DNA of 64,000 bases from Pseudomonas sp. PA27(2017) (GTDB lineage Bacteria > Pseudomonadota > Gammaproteobacteria > Pseudomonadales > Pseudomonadaceae). The stretch lies in the NCBI RefSeq assembly GCF_001945445.1, contig NZ_MSXW01000046.1, positions 1 to 64,000 of the forward strand. Reading direction: 5' to 3'. Below are positions 24,713 through 33,655 of this stretch, in pieces. Within the stretch, counting starts at the first letter, position 1. Each line of letters starts with the position of its first letter. The notes under the pieces were generated by a model. It was not told the origin of the DNA, made no database searches, and saw nothing but the letters and a program-made list of their open reading frames with translations. The position numbers were made by a program, and so were the translations under genes.

Positions 24713-25996
24713 TTAACGTCCCTTGCGCAGCAGGCTCAACCCAATCAGTACGCCCACGCCACACAAGGCGATCAGGTAGTACGCCGGGCCCAGCGGGCTC
24801 CATTTGACCAGCAGCGACACCGCCACCGGGGTCAGGCCGCCGAACACCGCGTAGGACATGTTGTAGGAGAACGACAGGCCGCTGAAGCGCACCGCCGCCG
24901 GGAAGGCATGCACCATCACGAAAGGCACTGCGCCGATGGTGCCGACGAACAGGCCGACCAGCGCATACAGAGGGAACAGCCATTGCGGGTTGGCATGCAG
25001 GCCGCTGTAGAACAGCCAGGCGCAGACTGCCAGCGCCGTGCAGCCGACCACCAGCACCCGGCCGGCACCAATGCGGTCGCACAGGGCGCCGCTGACGATG
25101 CAGCCGATGCTGAGCATGACGATGGCCAGGCTGTTGGCCTTCAGCGAGGTGACCGCATCGAAGCCGTAGAGGGTCTGCAGGAAGGTCGGCGTCATCAGAA
25201 TCGCCACCACGATGCCAGCCGACAGCAGCCAGGTCAGCAGCGCGGAAATCGCCACGCTGCCGCGATGATCACGCACTACGGTTTTCAGCGGCAGCTCCGC
25301 GGCCAGGGCCTTGCGCTGCTGCATCTCGGTGAACACCGGGGTTTCGTGCAGCCACTGGCGCAGGTACATGGCGAACAGGCCGAACACGCCGCCGATCAGG
25401 AACGGCACGCGCCAGGCCCAGTCGAGCACCTGCTCGGCGGTGAACACGCTGTTGATCAGGGTGGCCATCAACGAGCCGAGCAGGATGCCGGTGGTCAAGC
25501 CGCAGGTTAGCGTTCCGCAGGCGTAGCCGATATGGCGCGCCGGCACGTGCTCGGAAACGAATACCCAGGCGCCCGGCACTTCGCCGCCGATCGCCGCGCC
25601 CTGGATGATGCGCATCAGCAGCAGCATCAGCGGCGCGAGGATGCCGATCTGCGCGTAGGTGGGCAGCAGGCCCATGATCAGGGTCGGCACCGCCATCATC
25701 AGGATGCTCAGGGTGAACATGCGCTTGCGGCCGATCAGGTCGCCGAAGTGCGCCATGATGATGCCGCCCAGCGGGCGTGCCAGGTAGCCGGCAGCGAAGA
25801 TGCCGAAGGTTTGCAGCATACGCAGCCAGTCGGGCATGTCCGGCGGGAAGAACAGCTTGCCGACGATGGTGGCGAAAAACACGTAAATGATGAAATCGTA
25901 GAATTCCAGTGCGCCGCCGAGTGCGGACAGGGACAAGGTCTTGTAATCGCTACGAGTCAGGGGCCGGCCGGGGGCCGACGGGGCTGCAGATTGCAT
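24713..25996 (-). CDS. MFS transporter, metabolite:H+ symporter type
   Basis: 427 residues with 12 hydrophobic helices. The start GGALEFYDFIIYVFFATIVGK and the motif GYLARPLGGIIMAHFGDLIGRK place it in the MHS group that includes ProP, KgtP and shikimate transporters. It likely takes up an organic acid, osmolyte or similar compound with protons. No neighbouring enzyme identifies the substrate. Confidence 0.88.
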   Translation of the reverse strand: MQSAAPSAPGRPLTRSDYKTLSLSALGGALEFYDFIIYVFFATIVGKLFFPPDMPDWLRMLQTFGIFAAGYLARPLGGIIMAHFGDLIGRKRMFTLSILMMAVPTLIMGLLPTYAQIGILAPLMLLLMRIIQGAAIGGEVPGAWVFVSEHVPARHIGYACGTLTCGLTTGILLGSLMATLINSVFTAEQVLDWAWRVPFLIGGVFGLFAMYLRQWLHETPVFTEMQQRKALAAELPLKTVVRDHRGSVAISALLTWLLSAGIVVAILMTPTFLQTLYGFDAVTSLKANSLAIVMLSIGCIVSGALCDRIGAGRVLVVGCTALAVCAWLFYSGLHANPQWLFPLYALVGLFVGTIGAVPFVMVHAFPAAVRFSGLSFSYNMSYAVFGGLTPVAVSLLVKWSPLGPAYYLIALCGVGVLIGLSLLRKGR

Positions 25997-26222
25997 GGGG
26001 GGATTTCTCGGAGGTCTACGGAACCGCGGTGCGCTTGGCCCGCGGGGCGCTCACGATAGCAAATTCATGGCCCGAGGGCAGCGCCACAGCGCAGCGGAAT
26101 CGGGCCTGACGGCGAAATTGTATGCGTATATTTCAGCTTGGCGACAGGTTGCGATGGAGAAAATGAAGCCTCGCCGGGTCATACCCGCATTCCGCATCCG
26201 TTAGCCCTCATTAAGGAACCCC

Positions 26223-27020
26223 ATGGACTGGCTACACCTGCTCGTTCTTTCGCTCATCCAGGGCGTCACCGAATTCATCCCCGTTTCCTCTTCCGCTCAC
26301 CTGATCCTGCCCTCGCAATTGCTGGGCTGGCCGGACCAGGGCCAGGCCTTCGACGTCGCCGTGCACGTCGGCACCCTGATGGCCGTGGTGCTCGCCTTTC
26401 GCCAGCAGATCGCCGCCATCGTCAGCGGCTGGCTGGGCCATGTGCTGCACCGCCGCGCCAGCCCGGAAAGCCGCATGGGCTGGATGATCATCCTGGCGAC
26501 CATTCCGGCCGCCGTGGCCGGGTTGGTGTTCGAATCGCTGATCGAGCAGTACACCCGTTCCATGCTGGTGATCGGCACCACCACCATCGTCTTCGGCCTG
26601 GTGCTCTGGTGGGCCGACGTGAAAGGTAGCCGCGACGCCGACATGAGCCGCATGACCTGGCGCCATGCGCTGCTGATCGGCCTGGCGCAGATGCTCGCGC
26701 TGATTCCCGGCACCTCGCGCTCGGGCATCACCATGACCGCGGCGCTGATGCTCGGCTTCGACCGCAAGAGCGCGGCCAGCTTCTCGTTCCTGCTGTCGAT
26801 CCCGCTGATTCTCGCCGCTGGCAGCCTCAAGGCGATGCACCTGATCGAGCAAGGCGATGGCGCGCACTGGGGCGACATGGCCTGGGGCATCGGCTTGTCG
26901 TTCGCCTCGGCGTTCCTGTGCATCAAGCTGTTCCTGGCCGCGCTGGATCGCGTCGGCATGCTGCCCTACGTGATCTACCGCCTGATCCTCGGCACCTTCC
27001 TGCTATTCGTGGCGCTCTGA
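26223..27020 (+). CDS. uppP: Undecaprenyl-diphosphate phosphatase
   Basis: 265 residues of the UppP/BacA family, an integral membrane enzyme that recycles undecaprenyl pyrophosphate for peptidoglycan and surface-polymer synthesis and gives bacitracin tolerance. The first active-site motif GVTEFIPVSSSAHL and the second PGTSRSGITMTAALMLG are both intact. AAGGA precedes the ATG. It stands alone, facing away from the MHS transporter. Confidence 0.95.
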   Translation: MDWLHLLVLSLIQGVTEFIPVSSSAHLILPSQLLGWPDQGQAFDVAVHVGTLMAVVLAFRQQIAAIVSGWLGHVLHRRASPESRMGWMIILATIPAAVAGLVFESLIEQYTRSMLVIGTTTIVFGLVLWWADVKGSRDADMSRMTWRHALLIGLAQMLALIPGTSRSGITMTAALMLGFDRKSAASFSFLLSIPLILAAGSLKAMHLIEQGDGAHWGDMAWGIGLSFASAFLCIKLFLAALDRVGMLPYVIYRLILGTFLLFVAL

Positions 27021-27395
27021 GAGCCTGTTCACGATCTTTCATTCCATGTTCGCCGACGTTGGCGGCTAAGCGGCGGGAGCGGTTAGCGGCGCAGTGCCTG
27101 TGGGAGCGGGCGGGGACGCCTAGTTCATGCCCGCGATTTTTCGCGCGCATGGCGCGCTCCCACAGTGGATCGGCGAACGGCCGCTTCTGCCTTGCAGCTG
27201 CCGCGTCATGCGCACGAAAATCTTGAACAGTTCTTGAGCACGGGTCGAGCCCCGGCAGGCAAGCAGGCTGGCCCGGCGTTACCTTCTTCTACATCCGCCC
27301 GCCACGCTGCCCGGCAAAACCCCAAAGCGGGCGACGCCGGGCACGGGCATGCTTATTGCCTGATTCTCGGACCCGTTACGAGAAGGCGTGCCCCC
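27021..27395. other. Intergenic region with REPIN between uppP and araC-type gene
   Basis: 375 bases without a credible gene. It contains a REPIN-like pair at 27097-27165, and presumably the promoter of the AraC-type regulator. Confidence 0.6.
27097..27165. repeat. REPIN-like inverted repeat pair
   Basis: CTGTGGGAGCG at the left and CGCTCCCACAG at the right are exact inverted ends around a palindromic centre (GCGATTTTTCGC region). This is the standard Pseudomonas REP doublet layout. Confidence 0.75.
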
Positions 27396-28400
27396 ATGCA
27401 GCACTCCCACCTGACCACCCTTCACGCCGTCGTGCTGGCCCTGGATACGCTCTGCCAGGACGGCACCTGCATCGACGAACTGCTGGCCGGCAGCGGTATC
27501 GCTCCGGCCGACCTGCAGCGCCCCGAGATGCGCATCAGCATCGCCCAGGAGCGTCAGGTGTTTCGCAACGCCACCGCCCGCTGCCAGGATCTTGGCCTGC
27601 TGCTGGGCCGGCGCATGCACGTGTCGTCCTACGGCTTGCTGGGGTTCAGCCTGCTTTCCGCGGCGACGCTGGGTGAAGCGCTACAGGTAGCATTCAGCTT
27701 TCCAGCCTTGCTGGGCACCCTGTTCGAACTGCGTCTGCGTCGCGATGGCGCGCAGGCGTGGATCGAAGCCAGCGATTACCGCGACGCTGCGGAGCTCTCC
27801 ACCTTCAATACCGAGTTCTGCCTGGCCTCCCTGAAGCTCATCTGCGATGACCTGCTCGGTCGCCAGCTGCCCCTCGAAGCCGCTCGTTTCAACCACCGCG
27901 CGCCGCGTTATCAGCGCCAGTACAGTCGCGATTTCGGCTGCCCGGTGCAGTTCAACGCCGCCGCTAACGTCATCGTCTTCGACAGCCAGTGGCTGGACCG
28001 CCGCCTGCCGCTGGCGGACCCGGTGACCCACCGCGACACCCTGGAACGTTGTCGCCAGCTGAATCGTGAGTTCCTATCCCATCAGGCGCTGATCAGCCGC
28101 GTACGCCAGCTACTCGCCAGCCAATTGCCCGACTCGCCGGGCCTGGATGGCCTGGCGCGCCAGCTGCGCTGTTCGTCGCGCACCCTGCGCCGGCAGTTGC
28201 AGGAAGTGGGCACCAGTTACCAGAGCCTGCTCGATGAGCTGCGTTTCGAACAGGCGCGTCGCCTGCTGGGCGAGGAGCGCCTGCCCATCGCCCGTATCGC
28301 CGAAGCCCTGGGCTACAGCGAAACGGCCAGCTTTCGCCACGCCTTCCAGCGCTGGAGCGGCACCTCGCCAAGCCGCTATCGGCGCCCTGCCCTGGCTTGA
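27396..28400 (+). CDS. AraC-family transcriptional regulator
   Basis: 334 residues from the ATG at 27396; the frame is open to 27165 but the upstream part is a repeat. The first 200 residues match the arabinose-binding-like domain found in OruR/ArgR-type regulators (for example GRRMHVSSYGLLGFSLLSA). The last 100 carry the double helix-turn-helix with LARQLRCSSRTLRRQLQE and RIAEALGYSETASFRHAFQRW. It directly precedes the acetylpolyamine amidohydrolase and polyamine-binding protein genes, so it is a candidate regulator of them. Confidence 0.88.
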   Translation: MQHSHLTTLHAVVLALDTLCQDGTCIDELLAGSGIAPADLQRPEMRISIAQERQVFRNATARCQDLGLLLGRRMHVSSYGLLGFSLLSAATLGEALQVAFSFPALLGTLFELRLRRDGAQAWIEASDYRDAAELSTFNTEFCLASLKLICDDLLGRQLPLEAARFNHRAPRYQRQYSRDFGCPVQFNAAANVIVFDSQWLDRRLPLADPVTHRDTLERCRQLNREFLSHQALISRVRQLLASQLPDSPGLDGLARQLRCSSRTLRRQLQEVGTSYQSLLDELRFEQARRLLGEERLPIARIAEALGYSETASFRHAFQRWSGTSPSRYRRPALA

Positions 28401-28421
28401 CGGCGGCACTCGGAGCCGCCG
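28401..28421 (+). terminator. Short GC hairpin after the AraC-type gene
   Basis: CGGCGGC and GCCGCCG flank a 7-base loop directly after the stop codon. There is no T-run, so it may only slow polymerase or be incidental. Confidence 0.3.
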
Positions 28422-28564
28422 CCAGCATGGCAGTCAGGCGCACCGATTCGGTTCGGCGATGCGCGATCTGGTGGCCACATCTATCCCTTTTTGGCCGCTC
28501 CGCTCATTTCCCTGACGCCGAAATGCGACCAAGAATGCAGCTACCCAAAAGCGGAGGGCCGAGC

Positions 28565-29593
28565 ATGCGCACGATCTATAGCGATGACCATCACCTGCAC
28601 CATGGTCGCTGTGAAATCATCGACGGGGAGCTCAAGCCCTGCTTCGAGATGCCGTCACGGGCCGACCATGTGTTGGCACGCGTGCGCCAGCAAGGCCTCG
28701 GCGAGGTTATCGCACCGCGCGAGTTCGGCCGCGCACCGATCGAACGCATCCACGATGCCGATTACCTGCGCTTCTTCGAAGGCGCCTGGGCGCGTTGGGC
28801 GGAGATGGGCCGCGACGGCGACATCCTGCCCTTCACCTGGCCGGCGCGTACGCTGCGCAGCGTGCTGCCGGACAACCTGCTCGGGCAGCTCGGTTACTAC
28901 AGTTTCGACGGCGGTGCGCCGATCACCGCCGGCACCTGGCAGGCGGCCTGGAGCTCAGCCCAGGTCGCTCTCACCGGCCAGGCGCTGATCAGCGACGGCG
29001 CCGGCAGCGCCTTTGCCCTGTGCCGCCCGCCAGGCCATCACGCCGCTGGCGATCTGATGGGTGGCTACTGCTATCTCAACAACGCTGCCATCGCCACCCA
29101 GGCATTTCTAGACGGCGGCTGCCAGCGGGTGGCGATTCTCGATGTGGACTATCACCACGGCAATGGCACCCAGTCGATCTTCTACGCACGCAACGACGTG
29201 CTGGTGACCTCGATCCATGGCGACCCGTCCTTCGAATTCCCGTTCTTTCTCGGCTATCACGACGAGATCGGCGAAGGCGCCGGCATGGGTTTCAACCTCA
29301 ACCTGCCACTGGCCGCCGGCAGTGGCTGGGATCGCTGGGCCGCCGCCCTGGAACAGGCCTGCGCACGCATCACCGAGTACGCGCCCGATGTGATCGTGGT
29401 GTCGCTTGGCGTGGACACGTTCAAGGAAGATCCAATTTCCCAGTTCAAGCTCGACAGCCCCGACTACCTGCGCATGGGCGAACGCATCGCGCGCCTCGGC
29501 AAACCCACCCTGTTCGTGATGGAGGGCGGCTATGCGGTGGAAGAGATCGGCGTCAATGCGGTGAACGTACTGGAAGGCTTCGAGGGTTCCTGA
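28565..29593 (+). CDS. Acetylpolyamine amidohydrolase (class II HDAC-like)
   Basis: 342 residues from the ATG at 28565 with GGAG upstream. It removes acetyl groups from acetylputrescine or acetylcadaverine. Residue positions match those of the characterised Mycoplana enzyme: His158-His159 (RPPGHH), zinc ligands Asp195 and His197 (DVDYHHGNG) and Asp284 (GVDTF), and catalytic Tyr323 (GGYAVEE). The gene sits between an AraC-type regulator and a polyamine-binding protein, the same pairing as in P. aeruginosa, supporting a role in polyamine use. Confidence 0.93.
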   Translation: MRTIYSDDHHLHHGRCEIIDGELKPCFEMPSRADHVLARVRQQGLGEVIAPREFGRAPIERIHDADYLRFFEGAWARWAEMGRDGDILPFTWPARTLRSVLPDNLLGQLGYYSFDGGAPITAGTWQAAWSSAQVALTGQALISDGAGSAFALCRPPGHHAAGDLMGGYCYLNNAAIATQAFLDGGCQRVAILDVDYHHGNGTQSIFYARNDVLVTSIHGDPSFEFPFFLGYHDEIGEGAGMGFNLNLPLAAGSGWDRWAAALEQACARITEYAPDVIVVSLGVDTFKEDPISQFKLDSPDYLRMGERIARLGKPTLFVMEGGYAVEEIGVNAVNVLEGFEGS

Positions 29594-29638
29594 CCCTGCA
29601 AACTGCCGATAACCACGCATACAACGGAGCACATAACG

Positions 29639-30739
29639 ATGAAAAACCTCCACCGTCTGTTCGGCGCCACGTTCTGCGGCGCTGCCCTGCTGGCCGGCAG
29701 CGCCATGGCCGATGCGCGGGAGCTGCGCGTCTATAATTGGGCCGACTACATCCTGCCGCAAACCCTCAAGGACTTTCAGCAGCAGAGTGGTATCAAGCTG
29801 ACCTGGGACACCTTCGAGACCAACGAAGCGCTGGAAGCCAAGTTGCTCACCGGCAACTCGGGTTACGACCTGGTGGTGCCGTCCAACATGTTCCTCGACA
29901 CCCAGATCAAGGCCGGCGTGTTCCAGCCGCTCGACAAGAGCAAGCTGCCCAACTGGAAGCACCTCGACCCGGCGCTGCTCAAGCTGCTGGAAACCAACGA
30001 CCCCGGTAACCAGTACGGCGTGCCCTACATGTACGGCACCGTGCTGATCGGTTACAACCCGGACAAGGTCAAGGCCGCGCTCGGCGACGACGCGCCGGTG
30101 AACAGCTGGGACCTGGTGTTCAAGCCCGAGAACATGGAAAAGCTCAAGCAGTGCGGCGTGACCATGCTCGATGCGCCCAACGAAATCCTGCCCATCGCCC
30201 TGCATTACCTGGGCCTGCCGCCCAACAGCACCAACCCGGATGATTACGAAAAAGCCACCGAGCTGTTGATGAAGGTGCGTCCCTACGTGACCTACTTCCA
30301 CTCGGCCAAGTACATGACCGACATCGCCAATGGCGACATCTGCGTGGCCATCGGCTACTCGGGCAGCTTCTACCAGTTCGCCAACCGCGCCAAGGAGGCC
30401 GGCAACGGCGTCAAGGTCGAGTGGCGCCTGCCCAAGGAAGGCGCGCCCATCTGGTTCGACACCTTCGCCATTCCCAAAAGCGCCAAGAATGTCGAGGAGG
30501 CCCACGAATTCCTCAACAATCTACTAGACCCGACGGTGATCGCGCCGATCAGCGACTTCCTCGGTTACCCCAACCCGAACAAGGATTCCATGCCGCTGGT
30601 GGACAAGGCGATCAGCGAGAACACAGACCTGACTCCGACACCAGAAGCGCAGAAAACGCTGTACAGCGTCGAACCGCTGCCACAGAAGATCGAACGCATC
30701 CGTACCCGCGCCTGGACCAAGATCAAGAGCGGCAGTTGA
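29639..30739 (+). CDS. Periplasmic polyamine-binding protein (PotF/SpuD-like)
   Basis: 366 residues with a signal peptide ending near GSAMADA. The mature protein begins RELRVYNWADYILPQTL, the conserved start of the PotF/SpuD family, and contains the tryptophan and aspartate segments that form the polyamine pocket. It would deliver putrescine, cadaverine, spermidine or acetylated forms to an ABC importer, but permease and ATPase genes are not here. It follows the amidohydrolase gene by 45 bases and is closed by a terminator, so the two likely form one unit. Confidence 0.92.
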   Translation: MKNLHRLFGATFCGAALLAGSAMADARELRVYNWADYILPQTLKDFQQQSGIKLTWDTFETNEALEAKLLTGNSGYDLVVPSNMFLDTQIKAGVFQPLDKSKLPNWKHLDPALLKLLETNDPGNQYGVPYMYGTVLIGYNPDKVKAALGDDAPVNSWDLVFKPENMEKLKQCGVTMLDAPNEILPIALHYLGLPPNSTNPDDYEKATELLMKVRPYVTYFHSAKYMTDIANGDICVAIGYSGSFYQFANRAKEAGNGVKVEWRLPKEGAPIWFDTFAIPKSAKNVEEAHEFLNNLLDPTVIAPISDFLGYPNPNKDSMPLVDKAISENTDLTPTPEAQKTLYSVEPLPQKIERIRTRAWTKIKSGS

Positions 30740-30757
30740 GCCACCTCCCTCCCCGAC

Positions 30758-30784
30758 GACCCCGCGCCTGACGCGGGGTCTGCA
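30758..30784 (+). terminator. Intrinsic terminator after the polyamine-binding gene
   Basis: GACCCCGCG and CGCGGGGTC pair perfectly around CCTGA; the following bases are only moderately T-rich (TGCATTTA). Confidence 0.65.
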
Positions 30785-30917
30785 TTTATGGCCGCCGCTG
30801 CGCCGCGGTTGTCTGAACCTGCCAGCGGCGCGGCTGCTCACATGCAGTGAATCGCCCGGCTACGCTTGAGAGCGACCGCTGACTCAACCAACGCCGGCGG
30901 GCAACACAAATAAATCT

Positions 30918-30940
30918 CTAATGACAATAGTTTTCATTAG
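30918..30940. promoter_or_regulatory. Fur-family-like palindrome before the metal ABC operon
   Basis: CTAATGA and TCATTAG are exact inverted copies around 9 bases, giving a 23-base AT-rich palindrome that resembles a Fur box. It overlaps a possible -35 (TTTTCA), with TAGAGT 18 bases further as -10. It lies 81 bases before the first gene of the Mn/Fe importer, a logical place for metal-dependent repression by Fur, Mur or MntR. Confidence 0.5.
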
Positions 30941-31021
30941 CGTCGTTTTGTCGCTAGAGTGGTAACCCTGTCCGGGCCACCCGCGCCCCCCCATGACCGG
31001 TCAAGCCATACGAGGATAGAG

Positions 31022-31918
31022 ATGTTCAATCGGATCCGCTTGCGCACCCTGCTCGCCGCTCTTCTGGTATCCCTGCTGCCGCAACTGGCCGCCGCCGAAG
31101 GCAAATTCAAGGTGGTGACCACCTTCACCGTGCTCGCCGACATGGCCCGCCAGGTGGCCGGCGATGCGGCCGAGGTCGAGTCGATCACCAAGCCCGGCGC
31201 CGAGATCCACAACTACCAGCCCACCCCGGGCGACATCCTCAAGGCCCGCGATGCGCAGCTGATCCTGCGTAACGGCATGAACCTGGAGCTGTGGTTCGAG
31301 CGTTTCCTGCAGCGCCTGCAAGGCGTGCCCGCGGTGACCCTCAGCGAAGGCGTCGAGCCGATCGGCATCGCCGAAGGCCCCTACAGCGGCAAGCCCAACC
31401 CCCATGCCTGGATGTCGCCGGATGCCGCGATGATCTACATCGACAACATCCGCGATGCGCTGGCCAAGCACGACCCAGCCAATGCCGCCACCTACGAGCG
31501 CAACGCCGAAACCTACAAGGCGCTGATCAAATCTACCGTGGGGCCTATCCGCGAACGCCTGCAGAAGATTCCCGAACAGCGCCGCTGGCTGGTGTCCAGC
31601 GAAGGCGCGTTCAGCTACCTGGCCCGCGACTTCGACCTCAAGGAGCTGTACCTGTGGCCGATCAACGCCGACCAGCAGGGCACGCCCCAACAGGTGCGCA
31701 AGGTGATCGACGCGGTACGCGCCAACAAGATTCCCGCGGTGTTCAGCGAGAGCACCATCTCCGCCTCGCCGGCCCAGCAGGTGGCCCGCGAAACCGGCGC
31801 CAAGTACGGCGGCGTGCTCTACGTCGACTCGCTCAGCGAGCCGAGCGGCCCGGTGCCGACCTACCTCGACCTGCTGCGCGTCACCTCGCAGACCATCGCC
31901 GACGGGCTGGCCGACTGA
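31022..31918 (+). CDS. Metal ABC transporter substrate-binding protein (Mn/Fe type)
   Basis: 298 residues from the ATG at 31022 with GAGGAT upstream; signal peptide ends at LAAAEG. It belongs to the cluster A-I metal-binding proteins (SitA/PsaA/MntC). Ligands are visible as His in EIHNYQPTPGD, His in NPHAWMSP, Glu in SSEGAFSYL and Asp in YVDSLSEPSG. Glutamate at the third position, rather than the histidine of ZnuA, favours manganese or iron over zinc. First gene of a four-gene importer operon. Confidence 0.9.
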   Translation: MFNRIRLRTLLAALLVSLLPQLAAAEGKFKVVTTFTVLADMARQVAGDAAEVESITKPGAEIHNYQPTPGDILKARDAQLILRNGMNLELWFERFLQRLQGVPAVTLSEGVEPIGIAEGPYSGKPNPHAWMSPDAAMIYIDNIRDALAKHDPANAATYERNAETYKALIKSTVGPIRERLQKIPEQRRWLVSSEGAFSYLARDFDLKELYLWPINADQQGTPQQVRKVIDAVRANKIPAVFSESTISASPAQQVARETGAKYGGVLYVDSLSEPSGPVPTYLDLLRVTSQTIADGLAD

Positions 31919-32799
31919 TGCCCAGCGCCCTGCACGAAGAAGATAGCCTGAACGGCATTCGCGTCGACGGCATCAGCGTGACCTACCGCAACGGCCACAC
32001 GGCGCTGCGCGACGCCAGTTTCGGCAGCCCCGGCGGTAGCATCACCGCCCTGGTGGGCGTCAACGGCAGCGGCAAGTCAACGCTGTTCAAGGCCATCATG
32101 GGTTTCGTGAAACTGGCCCAGGGCAGCATCAGCGTACTGGGCATGCCGGTGCGCGACGCGCTGAAACGCAACCTGATTGCCTACGTGCCGCAGAGCGAGG
32201 ACGTCGACTGGAATTTCCCGGTGCTGGTCGAGGACGTGGTGCTGATGGGCCGTTACGGCCACATGGGCCTGCTACGCCGGCCCAAGGCCGCCGACCGCGA
32301 GGCCGTGGACGCGGCCCTGGCGCGGGTCGGCATGGGCGAGCTGCGCAAGCGGCAGATCGGCGAGTTGTCCGGCGGCCAGAAGAAGCGCGTGTTCCTGGCC
32401 CGCGCCCTGGCCCAGGATTCGCGGGTGATTCTGCTCGACGAGCCATTCACCGGCGTCGACGTGAAGACCGAAGACGCCATCGTGCGGCTGCTCGGCGAAC
32501 TGCGCGACGAAGGCCGGGTAATGCTGGTGTCCACCCACAACCTGGGCAGCGTGCCGGAATTCTGCGACCGCACGGTGCTGCTCGCGCGCACCGTGCTCGC
32601 TTACGGGCCAACCCAGCTGGTGTTCACCCGCGAGAACCTGGAGCGCACCTTCGGCGGCGTGCTGCGTCACTTCGAGCTGCCAGGCGAAGGCCAGCGCAGC
32701 TCGCCGCTGATCGGCATCATCACCGACGACGAACGCCCGCTGGTGCTGTACGACGGCAAATCGACCATCCGCGGCCGCGTCGACGACAAGGATCAATAG
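31918..32799 (+). CDS. Metal ABC transporter ATPase
   Basis: 293 residues. Walker A GVNGSGKST, signature LSGGQKKRVFLARAL, Walker B VILLDEPF and switch VSTHN are intact. It energises the Mn/Fe importer from the cytoplasmic side. Its ATG shares one base with the stop of the binding-protein gene, and its stop shares one base with the first permease start, so the operon is tightly coupled. Confidence 0.93.
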   Translation: MPSALHEEDSLNGIRVDGISVTYRNGHTALRDASFGSPGGSITALVGVNGSGKSTLFKAIMGFVKLAQGSISVLGMPVRDALKRNLIAYVPQSEDVDWNFPVLVEDVVLMGRYGHMGLLRRPKAADREAVDAALARVGMGELRKRQIGELSGGQKKRVFLARALAQDSRVILLDEPFTGVDVKTEDAIVRLLGELRDEGRVMLVSTHNLGSVPEFCDRTVLLARTVLAYGPTQLVFTRENLERTFGGVLRHFELPGEGQRSSPLIGIITDDERPLVLYDGKSTIRGRVDDKDQ

Positions 32800-33653
32800 T
32801 GCCCAACCTGCTCGAACCCTTTTCCTATGGCTACATGGTCAACGCCATGTGGGTCTCGACCCTGGTCGGCGTGGTCTGCGCGCTGCTGTCGGTATACCTG
32901 ATGCTCAAAGGCTGGTCGCTGATCGGCGATGCCCTGGCCCATTCCATCGTGCCTGGCGTCGCCGGTGCATACATGCTCGGTCTGCCCTTCGCCCTCGGCG
33001 CTTTCGGCGCGGGCACCCTGGCCGCCGGCGCCATGCTGTTTCTCAACCAGCGCAGCAAGCTCAAGGAGGATGTGATCATCGGCCTGATCTTCTCTTCCTT
33101 CTTCGGCCTCGGCTTGTTCATGGTGTCGCTGTCGCCCACCTCGGTAAACATCCAGACCATCGTGCTCGGCAACATCCTGGCCATCACCCCAGGCGATACC
33201 CTGCAGCTGCTGCTGATCGCCGGCATCACCCTGGCGGTGCTGGCGCTGCGCTGGAAGGACCTGATGGTGGTGTTCTTCGACGAGCACCACGCGCGCACCA
33301 TCGGCCTGAGCCCGGCGCGGCTCAAGGCGATCTTCTTCATCCTGCTGTCGGCCTGCACCGTGGCGGCGATGCAGACGGTCGGCGCCTTTCTGGTCATCGC
33401 CATGGTGGTCACCCCGGGCGCCACCGCCTACCTGCTCAGTGACCGTTTCGAAAGGCTGCTGCTGATCGCCGCCTGCATCGGCGGGCTTTCCAGCTTCATC
33501 GGTGCCTACGCCAGCTACTTTCTCGACGGCGCCACCGGAGCGATCATCATCGTGCTGCAGACCTGCGTATTCCTGGTGGCGTTCGTCTTCGCGCCCAAAC
33601 ATGGCCTGCTCGCCGCACGCCGCCGGGCCGCCCAGGCGCGGCTGGAGATGTGA
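32799..33653 (+). CDS. Metal ABC transporter permease (first)
   Basis: 284 residues from a GTG overlapping the ATPase stop. About eight hydrophobic helices of the ABC-3 (ZnuB/SitC) family; GWSLIGDALAHSIVPGVAGAY is the conserved early segment. It pairs with the second permease gene to form the membrane channel. The two permeases clearly share ancestry but are not recent copies. Confidence 0.92.
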   Translation: MPNLLEPFSYGYMVNAMWVSTLVGVVCALLSVYLMLKGWSLIGDALAHSIVPGVAGAYMLGLPFALGAFGAGTLAAGAMLFLNQRSKLKEDVIIGLIFSSFFGLGLFMVSLSPTSVNIQTIVLGNILAITPGDTLQLLLIAGITLAVLALRWKDLMVVFFDEHHARTIGLSPARLKAIFFILLSACTVAAMQTVGAFLVIAMVVTPGATAYLLSDRFERLLLIAACIGGLSSFIGAYASYFLDGATGAIIIVLQTCVFLVAFVFAPKHGLLAARRRAAQARLEM

Positions 33654-33655
33654 CC

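Noticed and set aside
29108..30505. 465-codon minus-strand frame
   Set aside because: Antisense to the amidohydrolase and polyamine-binding genes, both supported by motifs.
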